From the NCBI RefSeq assembly GCF_000379525.1, contig NZ_KB902542.1, positions 38,388 through 102,387 on the forward strand: a stretch of DNA of 64,000 nt, written 5' to 3'. The notes under the pieces are model-generated. The model did no database searches, had not been told where the DNA came from, and worked only from the letters and a program-made list of their open reading frames with translations. The position numbers and the translations under genes were made by a program. Below, piece after piece: positions 37,209-50,102 of this stretch (the first letter of the stretch is position 1; the number at the start of each line of letters is the position of its first letter). The stretch is from Lamprocystis purpurea DSM 4197 (GTDB lineage Bacteria > Pseudomonadota > Gammaproteobacteria > Chromatiales > Chromatiaceae).

Positions 37209-40157
37209 ATGACCATCAAGAAAAAACTGATCGAGGTCGCTCTGCCTCTGGAGGCGATCAATAAGGCATCGCTACGGGAGGGCTTCATCTATCGAGGCAA
37301 CCCCTCAGCTCTGCACAAATGGTGGGCACAGCGACCGCTGGCGGCAGCACGGGCCGTGATCTTTGCGCAGATGGTCGATGACCCATCGGCCCATCCGGAC
37401 CTCTTCAAGACCGAAAAGGCACAAGAAAAAGAGCGGCAGCGACTGTTTCGCATCATTGAGGAACTCGTGAAATGGGAGAGCACAAACAATGAGACGGTAT
37501 TGCAGCAGGCGCGCGATGAAATATGGCAGAGCTGGCGATATACCTGCGCCGAGAACGCCGACTATCCGCGCGCTAAGGAGTTGTTCGACCGCTACAAGCT
37601 GCCTGCCTTTTATGATCCTTTCGCCGGTGGCGGGACACTGCCGTCGGAGGCACAGCGGCTGGGGCTGGAGAGCTATGCCTCCGACCTCAATCCGGTGGCG
37701 GTGCTGATCAACAAGGCGATGATCGAAATTCCGCCACGATTTGCAGGCAAACCACCAGTGAATCCGAATTCGCGTGCAGATGCCGTAAGCGGAGGCACTT
37801 GGATGGGCGCGACCGGATTGGCCGAGGATGTGCGCTATTACGGGCACTGGATGCGGGACGAGGCGGCAAAGCGCATCGGCCACCTCTACCCCAAGGTTGA
37901 GGTCACGGCGGAGTTGGCCCAGAAAAGGCCGGATCTGAAAAGTTCTCTCGGTGAGAAACTTACCGTCATTGCATGGCTTTGGGCGCGTACGGTGAAGAGC
38001 CCCAACCCGGCTTTTCCCAACATTGAGGTACCGCTTGCGTCCACCTTCATGCTCTCCACCAAGGCCGGCAAGGAGGTGTATGTTGAGCCGGTGATTGAAA
38101 ATGGTAGCTACCGCTTCACCGTGAAAGTGGGTAAGCCAAAGGATGAGAATGCAGCGAAAAAGGGTACCAAACTGGCCAGAGGGAATTTTTCTTGCCTGAT
38201 GTCCGGTACGCCCGTCTCGGGGGACTACATCAAGGTGGAGGCAAAGGCGGGGCGTATGGGTGCGCGGCTGATGGCAGTCGTTGCCTTGGGTTTGAGAGGG
38301 CGGGTCTACCTCGCGCCCACGTCTTCGCATGAGAATGCAGCGCGAAAGGCACAGCCAACGTGGCGGCCAGAAGGTGAAATCGCTGCCCGAATGACCGGTG
38401 GCAATTGCACGCCCTACGGCTTGACTTCGTGGGGTGATCTCTTCACCCCCCGCCAACTCGTGGCGCTGACGACTTTCTCCGATCTGGTGCAGGAGGTGCG
38501 CGAACAAGTGAAAGGCGACGCAATCCAGGCCGGGCTTTCCGATGATGGCAAAGCCTTGGAGAAACGCGGCGCCGGCGCTACGGCCTATGCTGATGCGGTG
38601 GCGGTGTACTTGGCGATGGCCGAGGACAAGGCAGCCGAATACGGCTGTACGATCGTTCCTTGGTATGCTAAGGAGGATCGCCCCAAGGGCTTGTTTGCAC
38701 GCCATGCGATACCAATGGTTTGGGACTACGCCGAGGTCAATCCGCTCGCAGATATAGGAGGGACATTTATTGGCTCAGTCGGTATAGTTTCCGGCGCTCT
38801 CTCCGGCTGTGCTGCGGGTGGACCACCGGCCTTCGCTGAACAAGTCGACGCTATTGTAACTGAGCTTGCTAATGGCGCCGTAGTATCGACCGATCCACCG
38901 TATTATGACAATATCGGCTATGCCGATTTGTCGGATTTCTTCTATGTTTGGTTGCGCCGTTCTCTGAAGCCTGTCTTTCCAGCGCTTTTTGCTACGTTGG
39001 CTGTACCCAAGGCGGCGGAACTGGTGGCCACGCCGTACCGTCATGGCAGCAAAGAAAAGGCAGAAGCGTTTTTTCTCAAGGGTATGACACAAGCCATGAG
39101 CCGACTGGCCGAACAGGCGCACCCCGCCTTTCCGGTGACGATCTATTATGCCTTTAAGCAATCGGAGAGTGACAGCGCCGACGGCACGACAAATACCGGC
39201 TGGGATACCTTTCTCGCCGCAGTCATCGAAGCTGGCTTCGGGATCACCGGCACCTTGCCGATGCGAACCGAGCGGGGATCTCGCTCAATTGGACTCGGAA
39301 CTAACGCACTTGCCTCCAGCATTGTCATCGTTTGTCGCCAACGCCCCACCGACGCCCCAACCGCGACCCGCCGCGAATTCGTCACCGCACTCAAGGCCGA
39401 ACTGCCGGCGGCGCTGGCTCACTTGCAGAAGGGCAACATCGCTCCAGTCGATCTGGCCCAAGCGGCCATCGGCCCCGGCATGGCGGTCTACACCCGTTAT
39501 GCAAAGGTGCTCGACGCCGAGGGCAACCCGCTCCCGGTGCGCGCCGCGCTGGCGCTAATCAATCAGACGCTGGACGAGGCCCTGGCCGAGCAGGAGGGCG
39601 ACTTCGACGCCGACAGCCGCTGGGCGCTGACCTGGTTCGAGCAGACCGGCTTTGCCGAGGGCGATTACGGCGTCGCCGAACAGCTCTCCAAGTCCAAGAA
39701 CACCGCCGTGGCCGGGCTGGTCGAGGCCGGCATCCTGGTGTCCAAGGCCGGTAAGGTGCGCCTGCTGAAACCCGCCGAATTACCCGCCGACTGGGACCCG
39801 GAGGACGAGAAAAGAGGAAAGAGAAGTGAGAAACGAGAGGGTTCTTCTCTCACTCCTCCCTCCTCTCGACTCACTCCTCACTGGATGATGGTCCACCAAC
39901 TGATTCGCGTGCTGGAGACCGGCGGCGAAGGCGCGGCGGCGGCCTTGGTCGCCAAGCTCGGAAGCAAAGCCGAGACCGCCCGCGAACTGTGCTACCGCCT
40001 CTACACCCTGTGCGAGCGCAAGAAGCGCGCAACCGAGGCGATGGCCTACAACGGCCTGGTGCAGAGCTGGCCCGAGATCACCCGACTGGCGCAGGCATCG
40101 CCGCGCGCCGCCACTCCTGGTACCGGTGATCTGTTCGATGACGACGGGGGGCGATGA
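37209..40157 (+). CDS. DUF1156 DNA methyltransferase, with 25-residue in-frame insertion
   Basis: 982 residues. N-terminal DUF1156 ([39 protein letters not shown]), AdoMet motif [20 protein letters not shown] (about 133-151), catalytic motif [23 protein letters not shown] (about 560). DPPY indicates an exocyclic-amino (N6-adenine or N4-cytosine) methylase. PglXI of type 3 BREX also has DUF1156. Residues 867-891 are a low-complexity Lys/Arg/Ser to Ser/Leu/Thr/Pro stretch encoded by the arms-only hairpin at 39807-39881. Probably marks self DNA for the helicase and DUF499 ATPase. The nucleotidyltransferase start overlaps its stop. Confidence 0.9.
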   Translation: MTIKKKLIEVALPLEAINKASLREGFIYRGNPSALHKWWAQRPLAAARAVIFAQMVDDPSAHPDLFKTEKAQEKERQRLFRIIEELVKWESTNNETVLQQARDEIWQSWRYTCAENADYPRAKELFDRYKLPAFYDPFAGGGTLPSEAQRLGLESYASDLNPVAVLINKAMIEIPPRFAGKPPVNPNSRADAVSGGTWMGATGLAEDVRYYGHWMRDEAAKRIGHLYPKVEVTAELAQKRPDLKSSLGEKLTVIAWLWARTVKSPNPAFPNIEVPLASTFMLSTKAGKEVYVEPVIENGSYRFTVKVGKPKDENAAKKGTKLARGNFSCLMSGTPVSGDYIKVEAKAGRMGARLMAVVALGLRGRVYLAPTSSHENAARKAQPTWRPEGEIAARMTGGNCTPYGLTSWGDLFTPRQLVALTTFSDLVQEVREQVKGDAIQAGLSDDGKALEKRGAGATAYADAVAVYLAMAEDKAAEYGCTIVPWYAKEDRPKGLFARHAIPMVWDYAEVNPLADIGGTFIGSVGIVSGALSGCAAGGPPAFAEQVDAIVTELANGAVVSTDPPYYDNIGYADLSDFFYVWLRRSLKPVFPALFATLAVPKAAELVATPYRHGSKEKAEAFFLKGMTQAMSRLAEQAHPAFPVTIYYAFKQSESDSADGTTNTGWDTFLAAVIEAGFGITGTLPMRTERGSRSIGLGTNALASSIVIVCRQRPTDAPTATRREFVTALKAELPAALAHLQKGNIAPVDLAQAAIGPGMAVYTRYAKVLDAEGNPLPVRAALALINQTLDEALAEQEGDFDADSRWALTWFEQTGFAEGDYGVAEQLSKSKNTAVAGLVEAGILVSKAGKVRLLKPAELPADWDPEDEKRGKRSEKREGSSLTPPSSRLTPHWMMVHQLIRVLETGGEGAAAALVAKLGSKAETARELCYRLYTLCERKKRATEAMAYNGLVQSWPEITRLAQASPRAATPGTGDLFDDDGGR
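39807..39881 (+). mobile_element. Arms-only (mini) version of the IVS-like element
   Basis: 75 nt, exactly 25 codons. Left half 39807-39841 is purine-rich (gagaaaagaggaaagagaag start, gagtgag-like units), right half 39843-39881 is pyrimidine-rich (ctctcactcctccctcctct and tcactcctcac). It would form a hairpin like the flanks of the 33744-34217 element, but with no gene between. Host protein sequence resumes at [12 protein letters not shown]. Confidence 0.75.
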
Positions 40158-40468
40158 TGAGTCTGATCGACGACGCACTGGCCTGCCTCAAGCCAGCAGT
40201 TCCGGCTGGCACCCTGCTGATTGTGTTCGGTTCGCAGGCGCGTGGTGATGCACGGGCAGACAGCGACCTCGACTTGCTAGTGGTGGAACAGGAGGTGCCC
40301 GACCGCTTCGCGGAGATGGCACGCCTGGCCACCCTGCTGGGTCGGAGTCTGATTCCCGCCGACGTGGTGGTGATGAGCGCGGACGCCTTCGAGCGCCAGA
40401 AAACGGTGATCAACACCCTGGCCTGGCGCGCGGCACAGGAAGGGCAGGCGTATGACTTGGCCGCTTGA
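40154..40468 (+). CDS. Orphan MNT-type nucleotidyltransferase
   Basis: 104 residues. Minimal nucleotidyltransferase with the GS-x10-DxD motif: G26-S27, then D38-L-D40 ([20 protein letters not shown]), and a later PADVVVMS acidic strand. Start overlaps the methyltransferase stop (ATGATGA) behind a GGGGG ribosome-binding site, with a second ATG at 40157. Such proteins are antitoxin-type partners of HEPN toxins, but the next gene is another nucleotidyltransferase, so its own HEPN partner is missing or lies elsewhere. Confidence 0.85.
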   Translation: MMSLIDDALACLKPAVPAGTLLIVFGSQARGDARADSDLDLLVVEQEVPDRFAEMARLATLLGRSLIPADVVVMSADAFERQKTVINTLAWRAAQEGQAYDLAA

Positions 40469-40487
40469 GCTTACGCCGGCCCGTCTA

Positions 40488-40600
40488 CCTCGTTTCCACG
40501 CTCCGCGTGGGAATGCAGTTTTGGCCGCTCCAGCGGCCCGAGTTCTCACGCGCGGCTTGCGCGTCGGGACTTGCTCCCACGCCGGAGTGTGGGAGCCAGA
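40488..40600. repeat. Multi-hairpin intergenic repeat
   Basis: Three hairpins in the 162-nt gap between the two nucleotidyltransferase genes: ccacgc/gcgtgg (40496-40510), gccgct/agcggc (40524-40537) and gctcccac/gtgggagc (40573-40596). The string gtttccacgctccgcgtggg is the kind of dispersed repeat common in high-GC gammaproteobacteria. I see no gene here. Confidence 0.65.
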
Positions 40601-40630
40601 AGCGAAACCTCGTTCATTCCGGAGGATGCC

Positions 40631-40933
40631 ATGCACTCAGCTTTGAATCTCCACGAAGACGCCTTGGTTCAATTCTGCAAACGACATCACATTCGCCGTC
40701 TGTCGCTGTTTGGGTCGCAGTTAAAGGGAACTGCGCGGGCGGATAGCGATTTGGACCTGTTGGTTGAATTCGAGCCGCAACATATCCCTGGTTTGCTTAG
40801 TATTTCCGGAATGGAAATCGAGCTGTCGGAGATGCTTGGAGGGAAACCAGTCGATCTGCGTACAGCAGGGGACTTGTCACACTATTTCCGTGATGATGTC
40901 TTGCGCATGGCTGAGGTGCAATATGCAGGATGA
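40631..40933 (+). CDS. mntA: MntA-type nucleotidyltransferase antitoxin
   Basis: 100 residues from the ATG at 40631, with GGAGG 5 nt upstream. GS-x10-DxD motif with G28-S29 and D40-L-D42 ([22 protein letters not shown]). In characterised MntA/HepT systems, MntA adds AMP to a tyrosine of HepT and silences it. The stop overlaps the HepT start by 11 nt, so translation is coupled. Lies inside the defence island between the methyltransferase and DUF499 genes. Confidence 0.92.
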   Translation: MHSALNLHEDALVQFCKRHHIRRLSLFGSQLKGTARADSDLDLLVEFEPQHIPGLLSISGMEIELSEMLGGKPVDLRTAGDLSHYFRDDVLRMAEVQYAG

Positions 40934-41261
40934 GGATCGCATCCGTGTTGGCCACATGATCGAGGCCGCCGAGGACGCACTGGGGTTCATTGCAGGACGC
41001 ACCCGTGCGGACCTGGACACCAATCGCATGCTGCTGTTTGCGCTGGTGCGTGCCGTCGAGATCATCGGCGAGGCGGCCAGCAAGGTCTCGGATGAGACTC
41101 GAAACGCTCACGCGGGCATTCCCTGGAAGTCCATCATTGGCATGCGCAACCGCCTGGTACATGCCTACTTCGATATCGACGCGGATATTCTCTGGGTTGC
41201 GGTGACCGTGGAGATTCCGGCGCTGCTGGCTCAAGTGAAGGCGCTCACAAGGACACCATAG
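40923..41261 (+). CDS. hepT: HepT-type HEPN ribonuclease toxin (DUF86)
   Basis: 112 residues, helical HEPN fold. The catalytic and regulatory motif R-x4-H-x-Y is complete: R75-N-R-L-V-H80-A-Y82, where R and H cleave RNA and Y is the tyrosine that MntA adenylylates. Other family features are [18 protein letters not shown] and [11 protein letters not shown]. Ends 8 nt before the DUF499 gene, so the toxin-antitoxin pair is cotranscribed with the defence genes and may stabilise them or act as a backup suicide module. Confidence 0.92.
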   Translation: MQDEDRIRVGHMIEAAEDALGFIAGRTRADLDTNRMLLFALVRAVEIIGEAASKVSDETRNAHAGIPWKSIIGMRNRLVHAYFDIDADILWVAVTVEIPALLAQVKALTRTP

Positions 41262-41269
41262 AGAACATC

Positions 41270-44644
<3,375 letters not shown>

Positions 44645-44712
44645 CAGGTGATCAAGGCCCACCGACAGGCAAATCTCGAAAGGGTCTGTCTGGATGTCAG
44701 GTGCGAAGGCGT

Positions 44713-45123
44713 TCATGCTGCCGGCTGCTCGTCGCAAGCCAAACCACCGACATCAAGGATGATGATCAGCGCTCCCGGCTCCTGACCTTGCTGCCAAGCC
44801 AGGGCACGGATGCCGGGCAGGCGCAGCCTGGCGGCGAGCAGCGGCGGCAGCGGGTGGATGGCGCAGGCCGGCAGCCGGACTTGAACAACCGGTTCCTGGA
44901 CGCGCACGCGCAGCACGCCGGCCGGGTGGGCGAGACGCAACAGGCGAGCTGGCCCCGCTCGCGTAACGACGCCCGGTAGGCCTTCCCCCGTCGGTAACCC
45001 CAGCAGAACGCCGATCGAGGGCGCGTCAGGGTCGGGGGTCGACTCCATGGCAAGCACCTGACCGGCCGCGACGCCCAGCCGCAGTGCATTCCAGCGGAAC
45101 ACGACCAGGTCAATGTCGGTCAC
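44713..45123 (-). CDS. Degenerate CheW-like protein
   Basis: 136 residues from a GTG at 45123 (VTDIDLVVFRW); the frame is open further upstream, but that part overlaps the CheW gene. Pattern of short strands with LVVFRWNALRLGVAAGQVLAM, LLRLAHPAG, VRVQEPVVQVRLPACAIHPLPPLL and PGALIIILDV is consistent with a divergent CheW fold (CheW binds the receptor and kinase). It follows the true CheW gene by 16 nt. The assignment is tentative; its role may be a second coupling protein, as in Wsp systems that have two. Confidence 0.6.
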   Translation of the reverse strand: MTDIDLVVFRWNALRLGVAAGQVLAMESTPDPDAPSIGVLLGLPTGEGLPGVVTRAGPARLLRLAHPAGVLRVRVQEPVVQVRLPACAIHPLPPLLAARLRLPGIRALAWQQGQEPGALIIILDVGGLACDEQPAA

Positions 45124-45139
45124 ATCGTGGGTCCAGGTG

Positions 45140-45706
45140 TCACTGGCGGGCGTCGCGCCATGACCGGAACAACCGCTCCATGTCCAGCGCCATGACCAGT
45201 TGTCCGCGATGCTCAAAGACCCCGGTGACCAGCCCTTGCAGCCGCTCCGGGAGGTTGCCGGGTGGGGGCAGGAGCGCTTCCGGCGCAACCTCGAGTACGT
45301 CTTCGACCGCATCGACCCGCAGCCCGCTCTCCATGTCGGCCGCGCGGCCGCGCAGGATGGCGGTGCGGCGCGTTGGTGGTCCATGGGGACTATCGAGCAG
45401 GTCGCCGAGCCGGAGCACCGAGCAGATGTTGCCGCGCACATCGATCACCCCCTCGAGTGCGGGCGGGCAGCCGGGGACGAAGTAAATGGGCGGGAGCGGC
45501 AGGATCTCCGCGACCTGCGCACCGGGAAAAGCGAAGGCCCGGCCGCTGAGGGTGAAGACCACCCATTGCACGCCGGGCACATCGACCGCGACGATGTCCT
45601 GATCGCCGCGGCGCCGGCGCTCCAGTGCCGCGGCCAGTGCATCAATTGGCGTATCAATTGGCGCATCGCCTGGCGGAAGGGTCCGCCCATTGGACTCATT
45701 GCCCAT
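45140..45706 (-). CDS. cheW: CheW coupling protein
   Basis: 188 residues from the ATG at 45706. CheW domain begins at about residue 50: WVVFTLSGRAFAFPGAQVAEILPLPPIYFVPGCPPALEGVIDVRGNIC..., with VLRLGDLL and LDMERLF near the end. It couples receptors to the CheA kinase. An N-terminal extension of about 45 residues (with a DTPIDALAAALERRRR segment) resembles the CheA-binding or linker tails of some WspB/WspD-like proteins. Overlaps the diguanylate cyclase 3' end by 11 nt. Confidence 0.92.
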   Translation of the reverse strand: MGNESNGRTLPPGDAPIDTPIDALAAALERRRRGDQDIVAVDVPGVQWVVFTLSGRAFAFPGAQVAEILPLPPIYFVPGCPPALEGVIDVRGNICSVLRLGDLLDSPHGPPTRRTAILRGRAADMESGLRVDAVEDVLEVAPEALLPPPGNLPERLQGLVTGVFEHRGQLVMALDMERLFRSWRDARQ

Positions 45707-47438
45707 TCGCGTGCTCCGCGGCGATTGGGTCCTGGCTCCGGGAGCGGTCGTTCGCGGACGCGGTCTCGACCCGGTTGCGTCCGTTCCCCTTGGCGCTGTA
45801 GAGGGCCACATCGGCCGCCTCGATCAGCGCGTCGGCGGACGCGATCTGGGGGAAGGCGGCGATCCCCGCACTGAAGGTGCAGCGGAAGGTTGCATCGCCG
45901 GCATAGAACAAGACCTCGGCGAAACTCGTGCGCAGTTGGTCGAGGATGACCTTGCCGTCTTCCACCTCGACGCCGGGCAGCACCACCGCGAATTCCTCAC
46001 CCCCATAGCGTCCGACCACGTCGCACTCCCGTAACCGCAGGCGCAGGCCCCGACTCAGCGCCATCAGCACCTGATCGCCGGCCGGATGCCCATAGGCATC
46101 ATTGACCCGCTTGAAGCGGTCGACATCGATCATGGCGAAGCACAATGGGCGGCCGTCGCGGCGGGCGTTGGCGACCCCGATCTCCAGGAACTGCATGATG
46201 GTGTTGTGGTTGAACAGCCCGGTCAGGCCATCGCGCACCATCAGCGCGTGCAGGGTGCGCATGCGCTCGGCACGCAGACTGACCTCATTGACCAGACGCG
46301 CGGGCTCCACCGGTTTGGTCAGGAAACCGTCGGCACCGACTTCGAGTGCCCTGAACTGGCGCTCACGGTCGGTCTCCGATGACACATAGATGATGGGCAG
46401 GCTGACGTGACCGGGCATCTGACGCAACACCCGCGCCAGTTCAGGGCCGGAACATTGCGGCATATACATGTCCATCAGCACCAGATCGGCATTGAATCCC
46501 TTGAGCAGGTCGATGACCGCGGCGGGGTCGGTGGCAATGGTCGTGGTCATGCCCGCCTCCTCCAGCACCAGCGCGTGCAGTCGGGCAATGTTGGGTTCGT
46601 CATCGACGACCAGCACATGAAACGGAGTGGGCGACTCCCGGTTGGTCAGGGCATCCAGGAACTCGACCATCTCGGTGGTCTTCACGGGTTTGGTGCAGTA
46701 GGCGCTGCCGCCGGCTTTGACCGCCTGCAGCCGCGCCTGAAAATCGTCGCGGCTGGAGATGAACAGGCTCGGGACCACGTACCCGAGTGTCTCATGGAGG
46801 TCGGTGAGCGCGGCCGGACCGGCATGCTCGCCTTCCGGAAACATCACGTCCATGATCACCGCCGCCGGCGCTTCTGCCGCCACGGCCGCGCGCAGTTCGG
46901 CGAGACTGCTCAGTGCCGTGACCTGATAGCCGAAGCAGGCGAGTTGGGTACACAGTTGCTGGCCAAGATCGCCGTCGTCATCACACAGATAGATCCGTTT
47001 CGCGCGCCGCTGCGCGGCGTGCCCGGTATGGACCACTGCCGGTTCGGCCGCGGCCGGCAGGGGCTCAAAGCCGAACCGGTCGGCCGCGTTCGTCTCCTCG
47101 GCGGGCCGCGCCTGGAGGACCGCCAACTGATCGAGTGTCCGCTCCAGGGTTGCGCGCACCTGCGTCGACATGGGTTCGGCGGCGGTGAGCGCATGGCGGA
47201 CCGTATCTTCCGCTTGCCGTGCCAGGTCGCTGATTGCCGCCAGACCGAACGAGGCGCTGCTGCCCTTGATGGTGTGAAATACCAGCGCCAAGCCGGTTAG
47301 TGCCTCCGGCTCCACGGGGGTGTCCGGGAGCGCCGCCAACCGCAAGCGCGCCTCGCTGATGCGTTGCGGCAACTGCGCAAGGAATGCGGACCGCAGCCGT
47401 GCCTTGCGGGTCTTGAAGGTGTCCGATGGTGCTGTCAT
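45696..47438 (-). CDS. Hpt-REC-REC-GGDEF diguanylate cyclase
   Basis: 580 residues. Hpt domain with H55 in FHTIKGSSASFG; receiver 1 (about 146-263, IYLCDDDGDLG, phospho-site region VIMDVMFPEG); receiver 2 (about 273-390, VLVVDDEPNIAR, VLMDMYMPQCSG); GGDEF domain (about 405-565) with DGLTGLFNHNTIMQFLE, IDVDRFKRVND and active-site GRYGGEEFAVVLP. Makes cyclic di-GMP; GGEEF is catalytically competent. It takes the WspR place as output of the chemosensory operon, but is more complex, carrying its own Hpt and an extra receiver. Confidence 0.94.
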   Translation of the reverse strand: MTAPSDTFKTRKARLRSAFLAQLPQRISEARLRLAALPDTPVEPEALTGLALVFHTIKGSSASFGLAAISDLARQAEDTVRHALTAAEPMSTQVRATLERTLDQLAVLQARPAEETNAADRFGFEPLPAAAEPAVVHTGHAAQRRAKRIYLCDDDGDLGQQLCTQLACFGYQVTALSSLAELRAAVAAEAPAAVIMDVMFPEGEHAGPAALTDLHETLGYVVPSLFISSRDDFQARLQAVKAGGSAYCTKPVKTTEMVEFLDALTNRESPTPFHVLVVDDEPNIARLHALVLEEAGMTTTIATDPAAVIDLLKGFNADLVLMDMYMPQCSGPELARVLRQMPGHVSLPIIYVSSETDRERQFRALEVGADGFLTKPVEPARLVNEVSLRAERMRTLHALMVRDGLTGLFNHNTIMQFLEIGVANARRDGRPLCFAMIDVDRFKRVNDAYGHPAGDQVLMALSRGLRLRLRECDVVGRYGGEEFAVVLPGVEVEDGKVILDQLRTSFAEVLFYAGDATFRCTFSAGIAAFPQIASADALIEAADVALYSAKGNGRNRVETASANDRSRSQDPIAAEHANGQ

Positions 47439-47489
47439 AGCCGTCGAATCGCTAGCCGAGCACGAAGTGTTTTCGCCTGAGATCCGGCA

Positions 47490-47885
47490 TCATGCGGATC
47501 GCCCCTGCACCAGACCAGCCGGGTCGACGGCCAGTGCCGCGACCAAGGCCGGCAGCCTATCCTCCAGCGCCGCGTCCTTCATCAGCACCCCTGCCAGCCC
47601 CGGAGCCTGGGCGTGCAGCGGCTCCGGGTCGTCGCCGGTGAGCAGGATGAAGGGGCGCGCGCGGCCCTGGGCGCCGTGTTCCCGGAACAGTTCAAGGCCG
47701 CTGATCAACGGCATGTTCATGTCCGAAACGATCAGCTCGATGGTGGCGTCGGCCGCCAGCAGGTCCAGCGCCGCGATCCCGTTATCGGCCAGGACGCAGT
47801 CATGGCCGGCATCTTCCAGTACGGCCGCCGCCAATTCACCGGCCAGGGGGTCGTCATCAACAATAAGTATTCGCATGATCTTCAC
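47490..47885 (-). CDS. Stand-alone receiver-domain response regulator
   Basis: 131 residues from a GTG at 47885 overlapping the CheA stop (GTGA); an ATG three codons on (47876) is an alternative. Receiver fold with LIVDDDPLAGELAAAVLE, phospho-acceptor Asp in LIVSDMNMPLISGLELF, LLTGDD and LMKDAALED. CheY-like in architecture with no output domain. Lies between CheA and the diguanylate cyclase, and could relay phosphate from CheA to the Hpt of the cyclase, or act as a phosphate sink. Confidence 0.88.
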   Translation of the reverse strand: MKIMRILIVDDDPLAGELAAAVLEDAGHDCVLADNGIAALDLLAADATIELIVSDMNMPLISGLELFREHGAQGRARPFILLTGDDPEPLHAQAPGLAGVLMKDAALEDRLPALVAALAVDPAGLVQGRSA

Positions 47886-50092
47886 CCCAGCAAATTGTGC
47901 AAGGTTTCAAGCAGGCTGGATTGATCGAAATCGCCTTTGACAATGTAGGCGTCGGCGCCGACCTGAATCCCGCGTCGCTTGTCTTCTTCCTGTTCACGCG
48001 AGGTGATGATCACGATGGGGGTGGCCTGGTAGCGGTCGTGCGTGCGCAGTTTCGCGGTGAGCGAGAAGCCGTCGAGACCAGGCATCTCCACATCGGTCAG
48101 CACGGCATCGAAGCGTCCACCCAGGGCCTTCTGCCAGCCATCGAGTCCGTCCTCGGCGGTGGTCACCCGATAGCCACAGGCTTCCAGCACATCCTTGACG
48201 ATCTCGCGGGTATTGAACGAGTCATCGACGACCAGAATGTGCCAGGGCTCATCCCGGCCCGGCCGTGCGCCGGCGCCGGCCGTACCCTGGACGGCGGTCT
48301 CACCGCGGGTGCGGCGCGCGGTCTCCATGAGGCTCGGCGCCTGCAGCACGCTGACCAGGGCATTGTCGCCGGTCACTACGATACCACCGACCAAGGGGCA
48401 GCCGCGCATGTGCTCGGGCAGCGTCTTGATCACCATCGCACGCTCGTCGAGCAGTTGATCGATGATCAGTCCCAACTTGGCCTGGCGGACCCCGATCACG
48501 ACCACGAGGCGCATCCCGTCGCCCCGTCGCACGGTTCCGGAGGCCCTGTCCCGCGCGGCTGGAGTGGGTGGCAGACCCAGCAGTCCCGCCAATGGGATCA
48601 GCGGTACGAACTCGTTGCGCAGTACCACCGCCGGGCGTCCCGCCAGGGTGATCGCCTCGTGCGCCATCACCCGCAGCAGTTCGACCACATGCTGGGCGGC
48701 GAGGGCGAACCGTTGCCCGCCGCAGGCAAACACCAGCACCCGCATCACCGCCAGTGACAACGGCAGCGTGAAGGCGAAGGTGCTGCCCTCACCGGTGCGG
48801 CTCACGAGTGATACGGCACCTTGCAGCACATCGTTGACAGTGTGTTTGACCGCGTCCAGTCCGACGCCGCGCCCGGACAGGTCGGTGATGATCTCGCTGG
48901 TGCTCAAGCCCGGTGCAAAGCTCAGCTCCCACACCTGATCGTCGGTCAGCGTGGCGACCCGCGCGGGGTCGAGCAGACCCTTGTGCAGTGCCTTGGCAAT
49001 GATCCGCTCGCGGTTCAGGCCGCGGCCGTCGTCGCTGACCTCGAGGACGACGCCGCCGCCGGTCTGGCGCGCGCTGATCCGCACCTGTCCGACCGCCGGC
49101 TTACCGGCGGCCCGGCGGGTCGCGGGGTCCTCGATCCCGTGATCGACGGCGTTGCGCAGCACATGGATCAGGGCGCTGCCCAACCCCTCGATCAGTTGCC
49201 TGTCGAGTTCGATCTCACCGCCCTGTACCTCGCAGCGCACCTCCTTGCCTTGGGCGCGCGCCAGCTCGCGGACCATCCGCGCGGCGGGATCGAAAACCAT
49301 GGCGAGCGGCAACATGCGCAGCACCAGTGCCCGCTCGCGCAGTCCGGCGACCAGCAATTCCTGGGCTTGCACATCATCGCGCAGGTCATGTGCGAACCGT
49401 TGCGCGGCCGCCGGGTCGGCCAAGCCGCCGGGTGCGCGGCCGTCGCCGACCGCCGGCTTGCGTGCCGCCCGGCCCAGGTGTTGAGCCTCCAGAACGCGCT
49501 GCCGCAGTTGGACTTGAACCGATGTCACCTCGCCGATCAGACGGATCAGCTCGTCGAGCTTTGCCAACGGAACCCGCACGCTGTCGAGCGCGTGCTGCGC
49601 AGGTGCAGCGGCGGCCGGCGGCGTGACCGGGCTTGGTTGGTCGGGGGTGGCATCGACTGGAGACTGGCCACTCCCGATCAGGTCCGCGGTGGCCGGCGCC
49701 GCCAGCCCCGCGGCGGCCGCACGCGCCAGGGTGTCGCAGAGTGCCGGATCGGCCGGTGGGTCTCCACCAACCGACTCCAGTTGATCCAATTGGGCGGCGA
49801 TCGCATCGACTCCGGTCAATAGCAGGCTGATGCCGGTCGGGTTGGCCCGATAGTGTCCGGCGCGCAGGGCGCCCAGCAGGTCTTCCAGGTGGTGGGCGGT
49901 CGTGCTGATTCCGGTGAGCTTGAGCATCCGTGCCGAGCCCTTGATGGTGTGGGCGGAGCGAAACAGCGCGTTGATTGCCTCGGCGTCATCCGGTTGGGCT
50001 TCCAGCGCGGCGAGTCCGGTCGTCAGCCGGGTCAGGTGATCCCGTGCCTCGCCGCTGAAACGTCCGATGAACTTGCTCAGATCCAGGGCCAT
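47882..50092 (-). CDS. cheA: Hybrid CheA histidine kinase with C-terminal receiver (WspE-like)
   Basis: 736 residues from the ATG at 50092. Hpt domain with H48 (FRSAHTIKGSARML), dimerisation domain (about 165-310), HATPase with NAVDHGIEDP and DDGRGLNRERI, GVGLDAVKHTV, a CheW-like domain (about 450-590) and a C-terminal receiver (about 612-736) with LVVDDSFNTREIV and VLTDVEMPGLDGF. The fused receiver is a WspE/PilL-type feature of chemosensory systems that control functions other than the flagellum. Follows CheR by 10 nt. Confidence 0.95.
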   Translation of the reverse strand: MALDLSKFIGRFSGEARDHLTRLTTGLAALEAQPDDAEAINALFRSAHTIKGSARMLKLTGISTTAHHLEDLLGALRAGHYRANPTGISLLLTGVDAIAAQLDQLESVGGDPPADPALCDTLARAAAAGLAAPATADLIGSGQSPVDATPDQPSPVTPPAAAAPAQHALDSVRVPLAKLDELIRLIGEVTSVQVQLRQRVLEAQHLGRAARKPAVGDGRAPGGLADPAAAQRFAHDLRDDVQAQELLVAGLRERALVLRMLPLAMVFDPAARMVRELARAQGKEVRCEVQGGEIELDRQLIEGLGSALIHVLRNAVDHGIEDPATRRAAGKPAVGQVRISARQTGGGVVLEVSDDGRGLNRERIIAKALHKGLLDPARVATLTDDQVWELSFAPGLSTSEIITDLSGRGVGLDAVKHTVNDVLQGAVSLVSRTGEGSTFAFTLPLSLAVMRVLVFACGGQRFALAAQHVVELLRVMAHEAITLAGRPAVVLRNEFVPLIPLAGLLGLPPTPAARDRASGTVRRGDGMRLVVVIGVRQAKLGLIIDQLLDERAMVIKTLPEHMRGCPLVGGIVVTGDNALVSVLQAPSLMETARRTRGETAVQGTAGAGARPGRDEPWHILVVDDSFNTREIVKDVLEACGYRVTTAEDGLDGWQKALGGRFDAVLTDVEMPGLDGFSLTAKLRTHDRYQATPIVIITSREQEEDKRRGIQVGADAYIVKGDFDQSSLLETLHNLLG

Positions 50093-50102
50093 GACGGGTG
50101 CC

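Noticed and set aside
40488-40600. Possible small RNA between the nucleotidyltransferase genes
   Set aside because: The hairpins belong to a repeat type common in such genomes; no promoter or terminator supports an RNA gene.
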